Shown here piece after piece: positions 25,982-34,679 of a stretch of 64,000 nucleotides of DNA. Where the stretch lies: NCBI GenBank assembly GCA_004144345.1, contig SEEL01000003.1, forward strand, positions 1-64,000, written 5' to 3'. Position numbers and translations under genes: made by a program. The notes beneath the pieces were generated by a model that worked only from the letters and a program-made list of their open reading frames with translations, did no database searches and was not told the DNA's origin. The stretch is from Hyphomicrobiales bacterium (GTDB lineage Bacteria; Pseudomonadota; Alphaproteobacteria; Rhizobiales; Devosiaceae). Within the stretch, counting starts at the first letter, position 1, and each line of letters begins with the position of its first letter.

Positions 25982-26064
25982 CTCGTTCTCCTCGACGCCA
26001 TGTCTAGCGACGCGAAGTTGGAGGGCGTTGAGCGCTTGGTTAGAAGTTGGAGAGAATGTGCCGC

Positions 26065-26739
26065 TCAGGACTTCGGCATCATGTAGCCGATGCCCCGCAC
26101 CGTCTGGATCATCGACTCGCTGGAGGGCAGGTCGATCTTGGCGCGCAGATAGCGGATATAGACGTCGACGATCTTGGTGCCGGGATCGTAGCCGACGCGC
26201 CAGACGCTGTTGAGCAGCCGTTCGCGGCTGACCACCCTGCCGGCATTCTGCATCAGATAGCGCAGCAGATCGAACTCGCGCACGGTGAGCGTCAGCGGCT
26301 CGCCATTGCGCGTGGCGCTGCGCGAGCCGGGATCGAGCGACAGCGGACCGACGGTGATTTCCTCGTCATGGGTGATGGAGCCGCGGCGGCGGGCCATCGC
26401 ATCGATGCGGGCGAGCAGTTCGTCGAAGGCGAAGGGCTTGGTGAGATAGTCGTCGGCGCCGGTGCGGAGGCCGTCGATCTTGTCCTGCAGCTCGTCCTTG
26501 GCCGTGAGCATGAGGATCAGCACGGGCCGCTTCTCCTGGCGCAGGATGCGGCAGACTTCGAGCCCATCGATATAGGGGATGGTGCGATCGAGGATGACCA
26601 GATCGAGCGTGTCGTTGCGGGCCGCTTCGAGGCCGTCGCGCCCATCGAGCTGGACGGACACGTGGTGGCCCTCGGCGGTGAGGCCGCGTTCGAGGAAGGA
26701 AGCAATGCGGCGATCATCTTCGATGACGAGGATTTCCAT
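26065..26739 (-). CDS. OmpR/PhoB-family response regulator
   Basis: A 224-residue two-domain regulator. The receiver domain shows D8/D9, phospho-acceptor D51 (LVILDRTIP), T79 and K101 (LTKPF). The C-terminal winged helix carries LTVREFDLLRYLMQNAGRVVSRERLLNSVW and the recognition helix region TKIVDVYIRYLRAKID. It is coupled to the upstream histidine kinase gene by an ATGA overlap, so the pair forms one signalling unit. The signal is unknown. Related systems of this layout (QseBC or TctDE-like) sense metals, acids or antimicrobial stress. Confidence 0.94.
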   Translation of the reverse strand: MEILVIEDDRRIASFLERGLTAEGHHVSVQLDGRDGLEAARNDTLDLVILDRTIPYIDGLEVCRILRQEKRPVLILMLTAKDELQDKIDGLRTGADDYLTKPFAFDELLARIDAMARRRGSITHDEEITVGPLSLDPGSRSATRNGEPLTLTVREFDLLRYLMQNAGRVVSRERLLNSVWRVGYDPGTKIVDVYIRYLRAKIDLPSSESMIQTVRGIGYMMPKS

Positions 26740-28178
26740 CAGGACTGCCTCGCGATGAGCGGCAGGGTGATGGCAAAGACCGCCCCGCCCTGCGGGCGGT
26801 TGTCGAGGCTGACCGTGCCCTCATGCCGCTCGACGATGTCCTTGGCGATGCTGAGGCCGATGCCGAAGCCGGGGTTCAGCAATTCGTCCTCCTGGCTGCC
26901 GCGATAGAAGCGTTCGAACACATGCGGCTTGTCGGCATCGGGGACACCCGGCCCCTGGTCGCCGACACGGATGGTCACCCTGCCCTCCTGCACCGACGTC
27001 GAAACGTCGATGGTGCCGCCGGGCGGCGAGTGCTTGATGGCATTGTCGAGCCCGATCATCACCGCCTGCTTCAGGGCGCGGAAATCGGCTTCGACCTCGC
27101 CGGCGGACGCCAGATCGAGCTTGAGCGCGATCTCGCGGGAATCGACGAGGACGGCTGCCTCGTCGGCGGCGCTGGCGACAATGTCGTCGATCTGCACCGG
27201 AACGCGGCTCAGCATGCGCGGCTCGGCCGCCTGACGCGCCGCTTCGATGAAATCTTCAAGCAGATGGCCGAGCTCGGCGGCCTGGCCGCGGATGCGGGTC
27301 ATCGACTCGACCAGCGCGCCGCTATCGGCTTCGCCGCGCAGCGCCACATCCGCCTCGCCGCGCAGCACGGTGAGCGGCGTGCGCAATTGGTGCCCGACAT
27401 CGGCGAGGAGCTTGCCGCGCGCATCGCTGAGGGCGCGGATGCGCTCATGTGCGCGGTCGGCCTCGGCGCGCTCATTGGCGAGCGCCGCTTCGGCCTCGCC
27501 CTCGGCGGTGGCCAGCAGCTGCCGGGTTCGCCGCTGCAACCAGACGGCCAGCGCGATCAGCCCGACGAGCAGCAGCAGCGCGGCTGCGGCGCTGGCGATG
27601 ACGGCGTCCTGCCGCCATTGCGCGAGCGCGGCGAGCTTGTCGCTGACCTCGCGCGCCTCGTCGGCAATGTTGCCCGAGATCAGCGGCTGCATCTCGTTGG
27701 TGAGGCGGAAATCGACCTCGCGGCTCATTACATCGCGGGCGCCGGCCGCGTCGCCATTGTCGGCGAGGCGGAAGGCGCGGATAGCCGCTGTATCGATGGC
27801 GCGATAGGTGTCGACCATGCGGCGCACCTGCTCGATTTCCGGGAGTTCGGCCTGCAGTTCGGCCGGACCGGACAGCGTATGCATCTCGGCCCGGGTGGCA
27901 CGGGTGAGATTGGCCAGCACCCGGTCCATGTCGTTGCGCGCCGTCTGTAGCGCGCCGCTGCGATCATAACCGAACAGCAGCTGGTCGACGGCCTGGCGTC
28001 CGTAGCGGCTCATGGCGCCATCGACTTCGCGCAGGGCATCGAGCTGGGCCTGGGCCGCATCGATGCGGTCGACCATGCGGTCGCTGGCAAGCACGATCCA
28101 GCCGGCGAGCACGGCGACGCCCGCGGCAAACACCACGCTCGCAACAGGCATCAGCACGATTGGCAGTCGAACAGCCAT
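26739..28178 (-). CDS. Membrane sensor histidine kinase
   Basis: A 479-residue kinase. Two transmembrane helices (about 9-31 and 191-213) enclose a 160-residue periplasmic, mostly helical sensor domain rich in paired hydrophobics. A cytosolic helical linker leads to the H box with H263 (LLADVGHQLRTPLTVL), followed by the N box (GLDNAIKHSPPGG), G1 (VGDQGPGVP) and G2 (GFGIGLSIA) of the ATPase domain. The H box has GHQLRTPL where many kinases have SHELRTPL. It is the first gene of the operon with the OmpR-type regulator. A 12-bp palindrome lies upstream at 28250. Confidence 0.93.
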   Translation of the reverse strand: MAVRLPIVLMPVASVVFAAGVAVLAGWIVLASDRMVDRIDAAQAQLDALREVDGAMSRYGRQAVDQLLFGYDRSGALQTARNDMDRVLANLTRATRAEMHTLSGPAELQAELPEIEQVRRMVDTYRAIDTAAIRAFRLADNGDAAGARDVMSREVDFRLTNEMQPLISGNIADEAREVSDKLAALAQWRQDAVIASAAAALLLLVGLIALAVWLQRRTRQLLATAEGEAEAALANERAEADRAHERIRALSDARGKLLADVGHQLRTPLTVLRGEADVALRGEADSGALVESMTRIRGQAAELGHLLEDFIEAARQAAEPRMLSRVPVQIDDIVASAADEAAVLVDSREIALKLDLASAGEVEADFRALKQAVMIGLDNAIKHSPPGGTIDVSTSVQEGRVTIRVGDQGPGVPDADKPHVFERFYRGSQEDELLNPGFGIGLSIAKDIVERHEGTVSLDNRPQGGAVFAITLPLIARQS

Positions 28179-28249
28179 GAATTCCCGTTCCCCGGAACCT
28201 TCCTAGGGCTGCAGCCATGACGCAAAAAGGGGCATCAGGGCAATATCGG

Positions 28250-28261
28250 TCATTGCAATGA
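28250..28261. promoter_or_regulatory. Perfect 12-bp palindrome upstream of the kinase gene
   Basis: TCATTGCAATGA is fully self-complementary. It lies 72 bases before the kinase start codon and only a few bases beyond the end of the neighbouring ABC operon. It could be a regulator site for the two-component operon. No transcription-factor family is assigned. Confidence 0.35.
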
Positions 28262-28264
28262 CGA

Positions 28265-28984
28265 TCAGGAAGCCGCGATCAGCTGCCGGCTATAGTCATT
28301 ATGGACCTCGCCGGCCCGCAATTGCTCGCGCGACAGGGTCTCGACCGGCTCGGCATTGCGCATCACCATCAGCCGCTCGCACATATAGGAGATGACCGCG
28401 AGGTCGTGGCTGACGATCACGAAGGTGAGGTTCAGTTCCTTGCGGAGGCGGTTCAGCAGATTGAGGATCTCGGCCTGGATCGAGACGTCGAGCGCCGAGG
28501 TCGGCTCGTCGAGAAGCAGGATACGGGGGCTGAGCGACAGAGCGCGGGCGATGGCGACACGCTGGCGTTGCCCGCCCGACAGTTCATGCGGGAAGCGGAA
28601 CTGGAACTTTGCCCCGAGCCCGATGAGATCGAGCAGTTCGCCGACACGCGCATCGGGATTGGCGATGCCGTTGATCTTCATCGGCTCGGCGATCTGCTGG
28701 CCGATGGTGTAGCGCGGATGGAGCGAAGCGTAGGGGTCCTGGAACACCATCTGGACGATGCGCGCGAGGTCGCGGCGCTTCGCGCTGCGGGCGTCGGCGC
28801 CGTTGATGCTGATCTTGCCGGTCCAGTCGCGATTGAGACCGACCATGGTGCGCAGGATTGTCGACTTGCCCGAGCCGCTTTCGCCGACGAGGCCAAAGCT
28901 CTCGCCCTCGGCGACGGTGAAGCTCACATCGCGCACGGCCACCGAGGGCCCGAAATTGACGGTGAGATGCTCGACGCTGATCAT
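28265..28984 (-). CDS. Peptide ABC transporter ATP-binding protein (DppF/OppF-like, short form)
   Basis: A 239-residue ATPase. Walker [10 protein letters not shown] (34-42), signature [15 protein letters not shown] and Walker B ILLLDEPTSALD are intact. It lacks the C-terminal cysteine-rich oligopeptide extension that the second Opp system of this window (60569) carries, so it is about 90 residues shorter than usual. It overlaps its partner ATPase by four bases and is the last gene of the seven-gene operon that begins with the XRE-cupin regulator. The heterodimer of the two ATPases should drive the peptide permeases. Confidence 0.92.
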   Translation of the reverse strand: MISVEHLTVNFGPSVAVRDVSFTVAEGESFGLVGESGSGKSTILRTMVGLNRDWTGKISINGADARSAKRRDLARIVQMVFQDPYASLHPRYTIGQQIAEPMKINGIANPDARVGELLDLIGLGAKFQFRFPHELSGGQRQRVAIARALSLSPRILLLDEPTSALDVSIQAEILNLLNRLRKELNLTFVIVSHDLAVISYMCERLMVMRNAEPVETLSREQLRAGEVHNDYSRQLIAAS

Positions 28985-29832
28985 GACGCGGCCTCGAGCC
29001 AGCTGGCATCGCGATTGAGCACCGGCAGCGGCTCCAGCGAGCCATCGATCGACGGCAGGCAGGCGAGGAGGCCACGCGTATAGGGATGCTGCGCATCATG
29101 CAGATGCTTCGCATCGAGCGTTTCGACGATGCGCCCCGCATACATGACGATGACGCGGTCGCAGAATTTGCTGACGAGGTTGAGGTCGTGGCTGATGAAG
29201 ATCAGCCCCATGCCGCGCTGCGTCACGAGTTCGTCGAGGATCGACAACACCTGCATGCGGACCGTGACGTCGAGCGCCGAAGTCGGCTCGTCGGCGATGA
29301 GGAGATCCGGCGCGCGCACCACCATCATAGCGATCATCACGCGCTGGCCCATGCCGCCCGAGAGCTCGTGCGGGTAGAGGTTGAAGACGCGGGCCGGCTC
29401 GCGGATATGCACCGATTCCAGCGCTTCGAGCGCCTTCTGCCGCGCCGCGGCAGCAGAGAGGCGACGCTCGCCGATGCGGATGGCTTCGACCACCTGACGG
29501 CCGATGGTCATGACCGGATTGAGCGAGAATTTCGGATCCTGAAGGATCATGCCCATGCGGCCGCCGCGCAGCGCCCGGCGCTGGCGCGGCGAGATGGTCT
29601 TGAGGTCGATGCCATCGAAGCTCAGCGTGTCGGCGCTCATTCTGGCATAGGGCGGCAACACGCCGAGCAGCGAGCGGCCGGTGAGGCTCTTGCCCGAGCC
29701 GCTCTCGCCGACAATGCCGAGCTTTTCGCGGCCGAGGCTGAACGACACGCCGCGCACGGCTTCATTGTAGCCGCCTTCATCATTGCGGAAGGCGACGCGG
29801 AGGTTCTTGATGTCGACGAGCGGGCCGGTCAA
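28981..29832 (-). CDS. Peptide ABC transporter ATP-binding protein (DppD/OppD-like)
   Basis: A 283-residue ATPase with Walker [12 protein letters not shown], signature LSGGMGQRVMIAMM and Walker [13 protein letters not shown]. The C-terminus stops soon after [16 protein letters not shown] and lacks the cysteine motif, as in its partner. No ATG lies near the conserved start. The TTG at 29832, which overlaps the permease stop codon by four bases (TTGA) and has GAGG upstream, is the best start. The signature LSGGMGQR is the form seen in DppD/OppD proteins. Confidence 0.92.
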   Translation of the reverse strand: MTGPLVDIKNLRVAFRNDEGGYNEAVRGVSFSLGREKLGIVGESGSGKSLTGRSLLGVLPPYARMSADTLSFDGIDLKTISPRQRRALRGGRMGMILQDPKFSLNPVMTIGRQVVEAIRIGERRLSAAAARQKALEALESVHIREPARVFNLYPHELSGGMGQRVMIAMMVVRAPDLLIADEPTSALDVTVRMQVLSILDELVTQRGMGLIFISHDLNLVSKFCDRVIVMYAGRIVETLDAKHLHDAQHPYTRGLLACLPSIDGSLEPLPVLNRDASWLEAAS

Positions 29833-30725
29833 TTGCGCTGCCTCAGATGCGGGTCGAGCAGATCGCGCAGGGCGTCGCCAAGCAGATTGAAGCCGAGGCT
29901 GACGATGAAGATGGCGGCGCCTGGGATGGTGGCGACCCACCACTGGTCGAAGATGAATTTGCGGCCGGTGGAGATCATCGCGCCCCATTCGGGCAGCGGC
30001 GGCTGCGCCCCGAGGCCGATGAAGCCGAGCCCCGCGGCAGTGAGGATGATGCCCGCCATGTCGAAGGTCATGCGCACGATCACCGAGCTGAGGCACATCG
30101 GGATGACGTGGAACAGGATGATGCGCAATTCGCTGGCACCGGCGAGGCGCACGGCGTTGACGTAGTCGGAATTGCGCACGACCAGCGCTTCGGCGCGCGC
30201 GAGGCGCGCATAGGGCGGCCAGGCGGTGAGCGTGATGGCGAGCGCCGCATTGACGATGCCCGGCCCGAGCGCCGCCACGAAGGCCAGGGCCAGCAGCAGC
30301 TTGGGGATGGCGAGGAAGACGTCGGTGATGCGCATGAAGATGGCATCGACCCAGCCGCCAACGGTCCCCGATACGGCGCCGATGAGGAGCCCGATGGGCG
30401 CCGAGGTGACGATCACGAGCCCGACGATCAGGAGCGTTAGACGCGAACCGTAGACGAGGCGCGAATAGATATCGCGGCCGAGTTCGTCCGCCCCGAACCA
30501 ATAGTCGGCGCTGGGCGCCGAGAGGCGGGCGGTGAGCGTCGGCAGATAGGGGTCGTGCGTCGCGATCAGCGGCGCGAAGATGGCGCAGAAGATCAGTACC
30601 AGTACGATGACGAGGCCGATGACGCCGAGCGGATTGCGCAGGAACCGCCGCATGAAGCTGCGCAGTTCCTTGAGGCTGGCTTCCCGGACGGCGCGGCGCG
30701 GATCGATGATGGTTTCGGTGGTCAT
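29829..30725 (-). CDS. Peptide ABC transporter permease (DppC-like)
   Basis: A 298-residue permease. An N-terminal cytosolic stretch (SLKELRSFMRRFLRNPLGVIGL) leads to helix 1, followed by the OppC-type segment WFGADELGRDIYSRLVYGSRLTL and the EAA-type loop YVNAVRLAGASELRIILFHVIP. The ATG at 30725 overlaps the DppB stop codon by four bases. It pairs with the DppB-like permease to form the channel for the family 5 binding protein encoded at 31858. Confidence 0.94.
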   Translation of the reverse strand: MTTETIIDPRRAVREASLKELRSFMRRFLRNPLGVIGLVIVLVLIFCAIFAPLIATHDPYLPTLTARLSAPSADYWFGADELGRDIYSRLVYGSRLTLLIVGLVIVTSAPIGLLIGAVSGTVGGWVDAIFMRITDVFLAIPKLLLALAFVAALGPGIVNAALAITLTAWPPYARLARAEALVVRNSDYVNAVRLAGASELRIILFHVIPMCLSSVIVRMTFDMAGIILTAAGLGFIGLGAQPPLPEWGAMISTGRKFIFDQWWVATIPGAAIFIVSLGFNLLGDALRDLLDPHLRQRN

Positions 30726-31765
30726 GCGGCACTCCGCGCGCGGGGATCGAGCGTGCGATAGAGCACGTCGGACAGCATGTTGAGCAGCACGAAGACGATG
30801 CCGACGAGCAGCGTGCCGCCGAGAACCGCGTTCATGTCGGCCGAGAACAGCGACGAGTAGATGTAGTTGCCGATGCCCGGCCAGCTGAAGATGGTTTCGA
30901 TCAGCACCGAGCCTTCGAGCAGCCCGCCATAGGAGAGCGCGATGACGGTGACCAGCGGGATCGCCGCGTTGCCGAGCGCGTGGCGCATCACCACGGTGAA
31001 TTCGCTGGCGCCCTTGAGGCGCGCGGTCAGCACATATTCGCGGCTGAGCTGGTCGAGCATCACCGAGCGCGTCATGCGCGAGATGTAGGCAAGGCTGTAA
31101 TAGCCGATGAGCAGCGCCGGCAGCGTCATGTGGCTGACGGCGTTGCCGAACACTTCCCACTCGCCGGCGATCGCGGCATCGACGAGGATGAAGCCGGTGA
31201 CGCGCGGCACGATGCCGGTGAAGAACACATCGACCTGGCCGGGGCCGGAAACCCAGCCGAGCTTGTAGTAGAAGACGAAAAGACCGACGAGGCCGAGCCA
31301 GAAGATCGGCACCGAATAGCCGATGAGACCGACGATGCGGAACAGATGGTCGGGCCACTTCTCATGCCAGTAGGCGGAAGCGACACCCATCGGGATGCCG
31401 AGCACGACGCCGATGACGAGACCGATGGTCGCGAGTTCGAGCGTGGCCGGGAAGAAGGCGAGGAGATCGGTAAGCACCGGGCGCGAGGTCGAGAACGAGA
31501 CGCCGAAATCGCCGCGCAGGAGCTTGAGCACATACTCGTAGAATTGCTGCCAGACGGGCTTGTCGAGGCCGAGCTCGAGATAGACGCGCTGGTAGACCTC
31601 GGGCGTCGCCTTTTCGCCCACGATCGACAGGACCGGGTCGATGGGCAGGATGCGGCCGATGAAGAAGGTGAACGCAGCCAGACCAATCAGCGTGATGGCG
31701 ACAGTCAGCAGCCACGAGCCGATGTCGAGAAGCAGTTTCAGCGGTCTGGGCAGGGTCGCGGGCAA
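30722..31765 (-). CDS. Peptide ABC transporter permease (DppB-like)
   Basis: A 347-residue six-helix permease. The first helix (LLTVAITLIGLAAFTFFIGRILPIDPVLSIVG) and the loop YVLTARLKGASEFTVVMRHALGNAAIPLVTV are the standard DppB features. It begins 93 bases after the binding-protein gene; a hairpin in this gap may lower permease expression relative to the binding protein. Long insertion residues (GWVSGPGQVDVFFTGIVPR) between helices are typical of this branch. Confidence 0.94.
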   Translation of the reverse strand: MPATLPRPLKLLLDIGSWLLTVAITLIGLAAFTFFIGRILPIDPVLSIVGEKATPEVYQRVYLELGLDKPVWQQFYEYVLKLLRGDFGVSFSTSRPVLTDLLAFFPATLELATIGLVIGVVLGIPMGVASAYWHEKWPDHLFRIVGLIGYSVPIFWLGLVGLFVFYYKLGWVSGPGQVDVFFTGIVPRVTGFILVDAAIAGEWEVFGNAVSHMTLPALLIGYYSLAYISRMTRSVMLDQLSREYVLTARLKGASEFTVVMRHALGNAAIPLVTVIALSYGGLLEGSVLIETIFSWPGIGNYIYSSLFSADMNAVLGGTLLVGIVFVLLNMLSDVLYRTLDPRARSAA

Positions 31766-31822
31766 GAGGCGGCTTTCGGTTGGGGCGCCTCAATCCAGCA
31801 TCAAGGTCGAGGCGGATAGAAA

Positions 31823-31849
31823 GGGGATCGGAGCACCTGCCCCGACCCC
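31823..31849 (-). terminator. Attenuating hairpin between binding protein and permease genes
   Basis: On the minus strand an 8-bp stem (GGGG-TCGG against CCGA-CCCC, one bulged base) is followed by a short pyrimidine tract (CTTTCT). It lies nine bases beyond the binding-protein stop codon and could cause partial termination. Confidence 0.5.
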
Positions 31850-31857
31850 CGTTTTCG

Positions 31858-33465
31858 TTATTCCTTGCTCACGCCGCCGTAGCGGTCGTCCGAGAAGGTG
31901 ATGCCGAGCACGACACCCTTGACGTTCGAACGCATGGCAACCTTGCGGCTGTCCTGGAACATGAAGACGAACGGCGAGGTATCGGTGTGGAGGCGCTGGG
32001 CTTCGTCGTAGAGCGCCTTGCGCTTGTCGACGTCCTGCTCCTGCACGGCCTGGTTCACGAGGTCGGAGACCTTGCCCGAGTTCCAGCCGAAGCGGTCGGC
32101 GAGGTTGCCCTTGGTACCGTCCGGATCGGACGGATCATGGTTGCCGAAGGCCTTGGCGTTCGAGTGCGGATCGGGATAGTCCGGGCCCCACAGGCCGAAC
32201 CAGATGTCGAGATCGTGCGAACGGTAACGATCGAGCCACGGGCCGCCATCGACGACCTGCAGGTCGAGGTCGACGCCGATCTGGCTCAGCGTGGCCTGCA
32301 CGGCCTGAGCGTAATCGGGATAGGGCGGCACGTTCCAGACGACGGTCGCGAGCTTGATCGGCGTCGCAACGCCGGACTCGGCGATCAGCGCCTTGGCCTT
32401 CTCGATATCGAGCGAGTAGGGGTTGTAGTTGATGCCACCACCCAGGAACCCGTCGGGGATCATGGTCTGGTGCACCTTGATGGTGCCTTTGCCGATGGTG
32501 TCGGCGATGCCCTGGTAGTCGACGCCGTACTTGATGGCTTCCACGACCTTCGGGGTCAGCGCCGGGTTACGGACGTTGAGGCCGAAATAGTACATGGTCG
32601 ACGAGACGCCTTCGAGCACCTGGATATCGCCATTGCCGGCGATCGAGCCGATGTCGTCGGGCCCGAGCTTGTTGGCGATGTCGATGTCACCCTTTTCGAG
32701 GGCGAGGCGCTGCGTCGCCGATTCCGGCATGTGCTGCAGGAACAGACGCTCGACGCCCGGCGGGGTGCCCCAGTAATTGGCGTTGCGGGTCATCAGGATC
32801 GAGACCTTCGGGTCCCACTTGGTCAGCACATACGGACCCGAGCCGGCCGAGTTTTCGGTCTTGAGCCAGGCATTGCCGTAGTCGTTGCCGCCGCTTTCGA
32901 GCGTGGCTTCGTGCTGCTTGACCACTTCGCTGTCGACGATGCCGCCGGTGAAGGAGCTGAGCACGTAGAGCACGAAGCTCGGCGCGTACTTCTGGTCGAC
33001 TTCGAAGACAAACGTGCCGTCTTCAGCCGCGCGCACCTTCTGCTCGACATTGTCCTTGTTGAGGCCAAACTGGGCGAAGATGAACGAGATACGGCTGTCG
33101 ATGAGGATGACGCGGCGGATCGAATATTCCGCGTCCTTGGCCGTCACCGGATTGCCCGAGGCGAACTTGGCGTTCGGGTTCATGGTGAAGGTGAAGGTCT
33201 TGCCGTCTTCCGAGACGGTCCAGCTCTCGGCGAGCACGCCGGTGATCTTGGTCGGATCGGCCGGGTCGAAGCTCACCAGCGGCTGATAGATCTGCTGGCT
33301 GGCAAGCACGCCGCCAACTTCCGACACTTCGGCCGGATCAAGCGTGATGATGTCGTCGATCGCATCGGCGATGACGAGCGTATTGGATGGCGTCGCCGCA
33401 ATGGCTCCGGTGGCGGTCATGACCGCCCCGAGCGCCACTGCGACAAGCGCTTTATACAAACGCAT
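31858..33465 (-). CDS. Family 5 peptide/solute-binding protein of ABC transporter
   Basis: A 535-residue periplasmic binding protein with a Sec signal peptide (about 1-23). The mature protein begins TPSNTLVIADAIDDIITLDPAEV and has the family 5 segments GVLAESWTVSEDGKTFTFTMNPNAKFASGNPVTAKDAEYSIRR and GPYVLTKWDPKVSILMTRN. It belongs to the dipeptide/nickel/opine class. It is preceded by the regulator and GAF genes and followed by all four transporter genes, so the system is complete. The substrate is unknown; the family also carries opines, glutathione and plant compounds. Confidence 0.93.
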   Translation of the reverse strand: MRLYKALVAVALGAVMTATGAIAATPSNTLVIADAIDDIITLDPAEVSEVGGVLASQQIYQPLVSFDPADPTKITGVLAESWTVSEDGKTFTFTMNPNAKFASGNPVTAKDAEYSIRRVILIDSRISFIFAQFGLNKDNVEQKVRAAEDGTFVFEVDQKYAPSFVLYVLSSFTGGIVDSEVVKQHEATLESGGNDYGNAWLKTENSAGSGPYVLTKWDPKVSILMTRNANYWGTPPGVERLFLQHMPESATQRLALEKGDIDIANKLGPDDIGSIAGNGDIQVLEGVSSTMYYFGLNVRNPALTPKVVEAIKYGVDYQGIADTIGKGTIKVHQTMIPDGFLGGGINYNPYSLDIEKAKALIAESGVATPIKLATVVWNVPPYPDYAQAVQATLSQIGVDLDLQVVDGGPWLDRYRSHDLDIWFGLWGPDYPDPHSNAKAFGNHDPSDPDGTKGNLADRFGWNSGKVSDLVNQAVQEQDVDKRKALYDEAQRLHTDTSPFVFMFQDSRKVAMRSNVKGVVLGITFSDDRYGGVSKE

Positions 33466-33519
33466 GGCAGTCTCCCTGGTTGTGGTTGTTAGTCCGGCGC
33501 AAGAGGCCGGTTTTCGTCG

Positions 33520-34017
33520 TCATCTCTCGCTGATCCCCCGGAAGGTGAAGGTCAGCGCAGCGATGGGCAGAAGCGTATCGATCGCGTCGAGCACGGAGCG
33601 GATGAAGGTGCCGGCGTCACCGAGCAAGGCTACAACACCGCGGGTCTCCCCGCCGATCACGATTGGAAAGCACGAGCAGGCGCCATAGCCCATGGCGACC
33701 AGGCCGTCGGCTTCCTCGCCAAGGAAGGCGACCATGCCCGGGCCGTCATCGCCGATGAGCGGCGTCTGCTCATGCAGCATGCGGCGGTTCCACAGGCTGT
33801 CATTGACGGGATCGACATTGCCGACGGGGAAATCGACCGGGTTCGAGGTCCCGATGCGGTGGGTCACGGTGCGGTCGGGCGCCACAGCGATGAAGGTCGC
33901 GGTGCGGATGCCGGGCACGGCGGTGAAGAGCTTCGACAGCAGGGCGAACAGCGCCACGGGGCCAGCGGCAAGCGCAGCCTTCAACTCGCCGGCAATGGCG
34001 GGATCGATGACGCTCAT
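33520..34017 (-). CDS. GAF-domain-like sensor protein in a transporter operon
   Basis: This 165-residue soluble protein resembles a stand-alone GAF domain: a helix (LFALLSKLFTAVPGIRTATFIAVAPD), a strand pair, then GYGACSCFPIVIGGETRGVVALLGDAG and a C-terminal helix. GAF domains bind small molecules. It overlaps the XRE-cupin gene by four bases (ATGA) and lies 55 bases before the binding-protein gene. It could therefore sense the imported compound or a metabolite, perhaps modulating the regulator. No catalytic residues are evident. I assign the fold by pattern, so moderate confidence. Confidence 0.72.
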   Translation of the reverse strand: MSVIDPAIAGELKAALAAGPVALFALLSKLFTAVPGIRTATFIAVAPDRTVTHRIGTSNPVDFPVGNVDPVNDSLWNRRMLHEQTPLIGDDGPGMVAFLGEEADGLVAMGYGACSCFPIVIGGETRGVVALLGDAGTFIRSVLDAIDTLLPIAALTFTFRGISER

Positions 34018-34613
34018 TCGGGGAACAGCCGCATGGTGCCGACCCAGAGTTCGATGGCCGTGTCGCTGCCGGTGTTGGTGCCGCGATGCGGCTTGCGGCT
34101 GTCGAAATGCAGCGTGTCGCCGGCCGTCAATTCATAGGGGATGCCGTCGACCTCATAGAGCATGGTCCCCGCGACGAGATAGACGAAGTCCTCGCCCTCA
34201 TGGCTCATCATCTCCGACGCATGGCCGGGCGGCACATGCGACAAGCAGGCATTGAGCTTGGCGTCGGCAAAGCCGCGCTCAAGGAATTCGTAGTAGCGCG
34301 ACGTGCCATCGACCTTGAAGGTCGGACGCTTGCCCTTGTGCGTGGCGACTGGATGCGACCGCTTGGGCGCCTGCGACACGAACATGTCGACCGACGCATC
34401 GAGCGCCTTGGCGACATTGTAGAGCGAGGCCAGCGAGGGCGTCGAAATCCCGCGCTCGATCTGCGAGATGAAGCCAATGGTCAGCGAGGCCTCGTCGGCC
34501 ACCTGCTGCATGGTCTTGCCGATGGCCTTGCGTCGGGCCCTGAGCCTGACGCCAAGGCTTTCACCTTCGGTGACAAAATTCTCGGACATCTCGCGGATGT
34601 CGTCGGCATGCAT
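34014..34613 (-). CDS. XRE-family regulator with C-terminal cupin domain
   Basis: A 199-residue regulator. The helix-turn-helix (VRLRARRKAIGKTMQQVADEASLTIGFISQIERGISTPSLASL) spans about residues 22-65, and a cupin sensor domain (SHEGEDFVYLVAGTMLYEVDGIPYELTAGDTLHFDSRKPH) fills the C-terminal half. Cupin-XRE repressors such as PuuR control amine, amino-acid and peptide use. It is the first gene of an operon with the GAF protein and a peptide-type transporter. A TTTAGT-N3-ACTAAA palindrome sits at the -10 region of its promoter, suggesting autoregulation. Confidence 0.9.
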   Translation of the reverse strand: MHADDIREMSENFVTEGESLGVRLRARRKAIGKTMQQVADEASLTIGFISQIERGISTPSLASLYNVAKALDASVDMFVSQAPKRSHPVATHKGKRPTFKVDGTSRYYEFLERGFADAKLNACLSHVPPGHASEMMSHEGEDFVYLVAGTMLYEVDGIPYELTAGDTLHFDSRKPHRGTNTGSDTAIELWVGTMRLFPE

Positions 34614-34638
34614 AAGCTTGTCCGCCCCGGACCTGTTC

Positions 34639-34673
34639 TTTAGTCACACTAAATTACCGGAAGGCGGAGTCAA
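34639..34673 (-). promoter_or_regulatory. Promoter and candidate operator of the XRE-cupin operon
   Basis: TTGACT (34673-34668) is followed after 14 bases by the perfect inverted repeat TTTAGT-GTG-ACTAAA (34653-34639), which covers the -10 position. A bound XRE-cupin dimer would exclude polymerase. The -35 begins seven bases after the stop codon of the epimerase gene. Confidence 0.6.
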
Positions 34674-34679
34674 CGGTCC

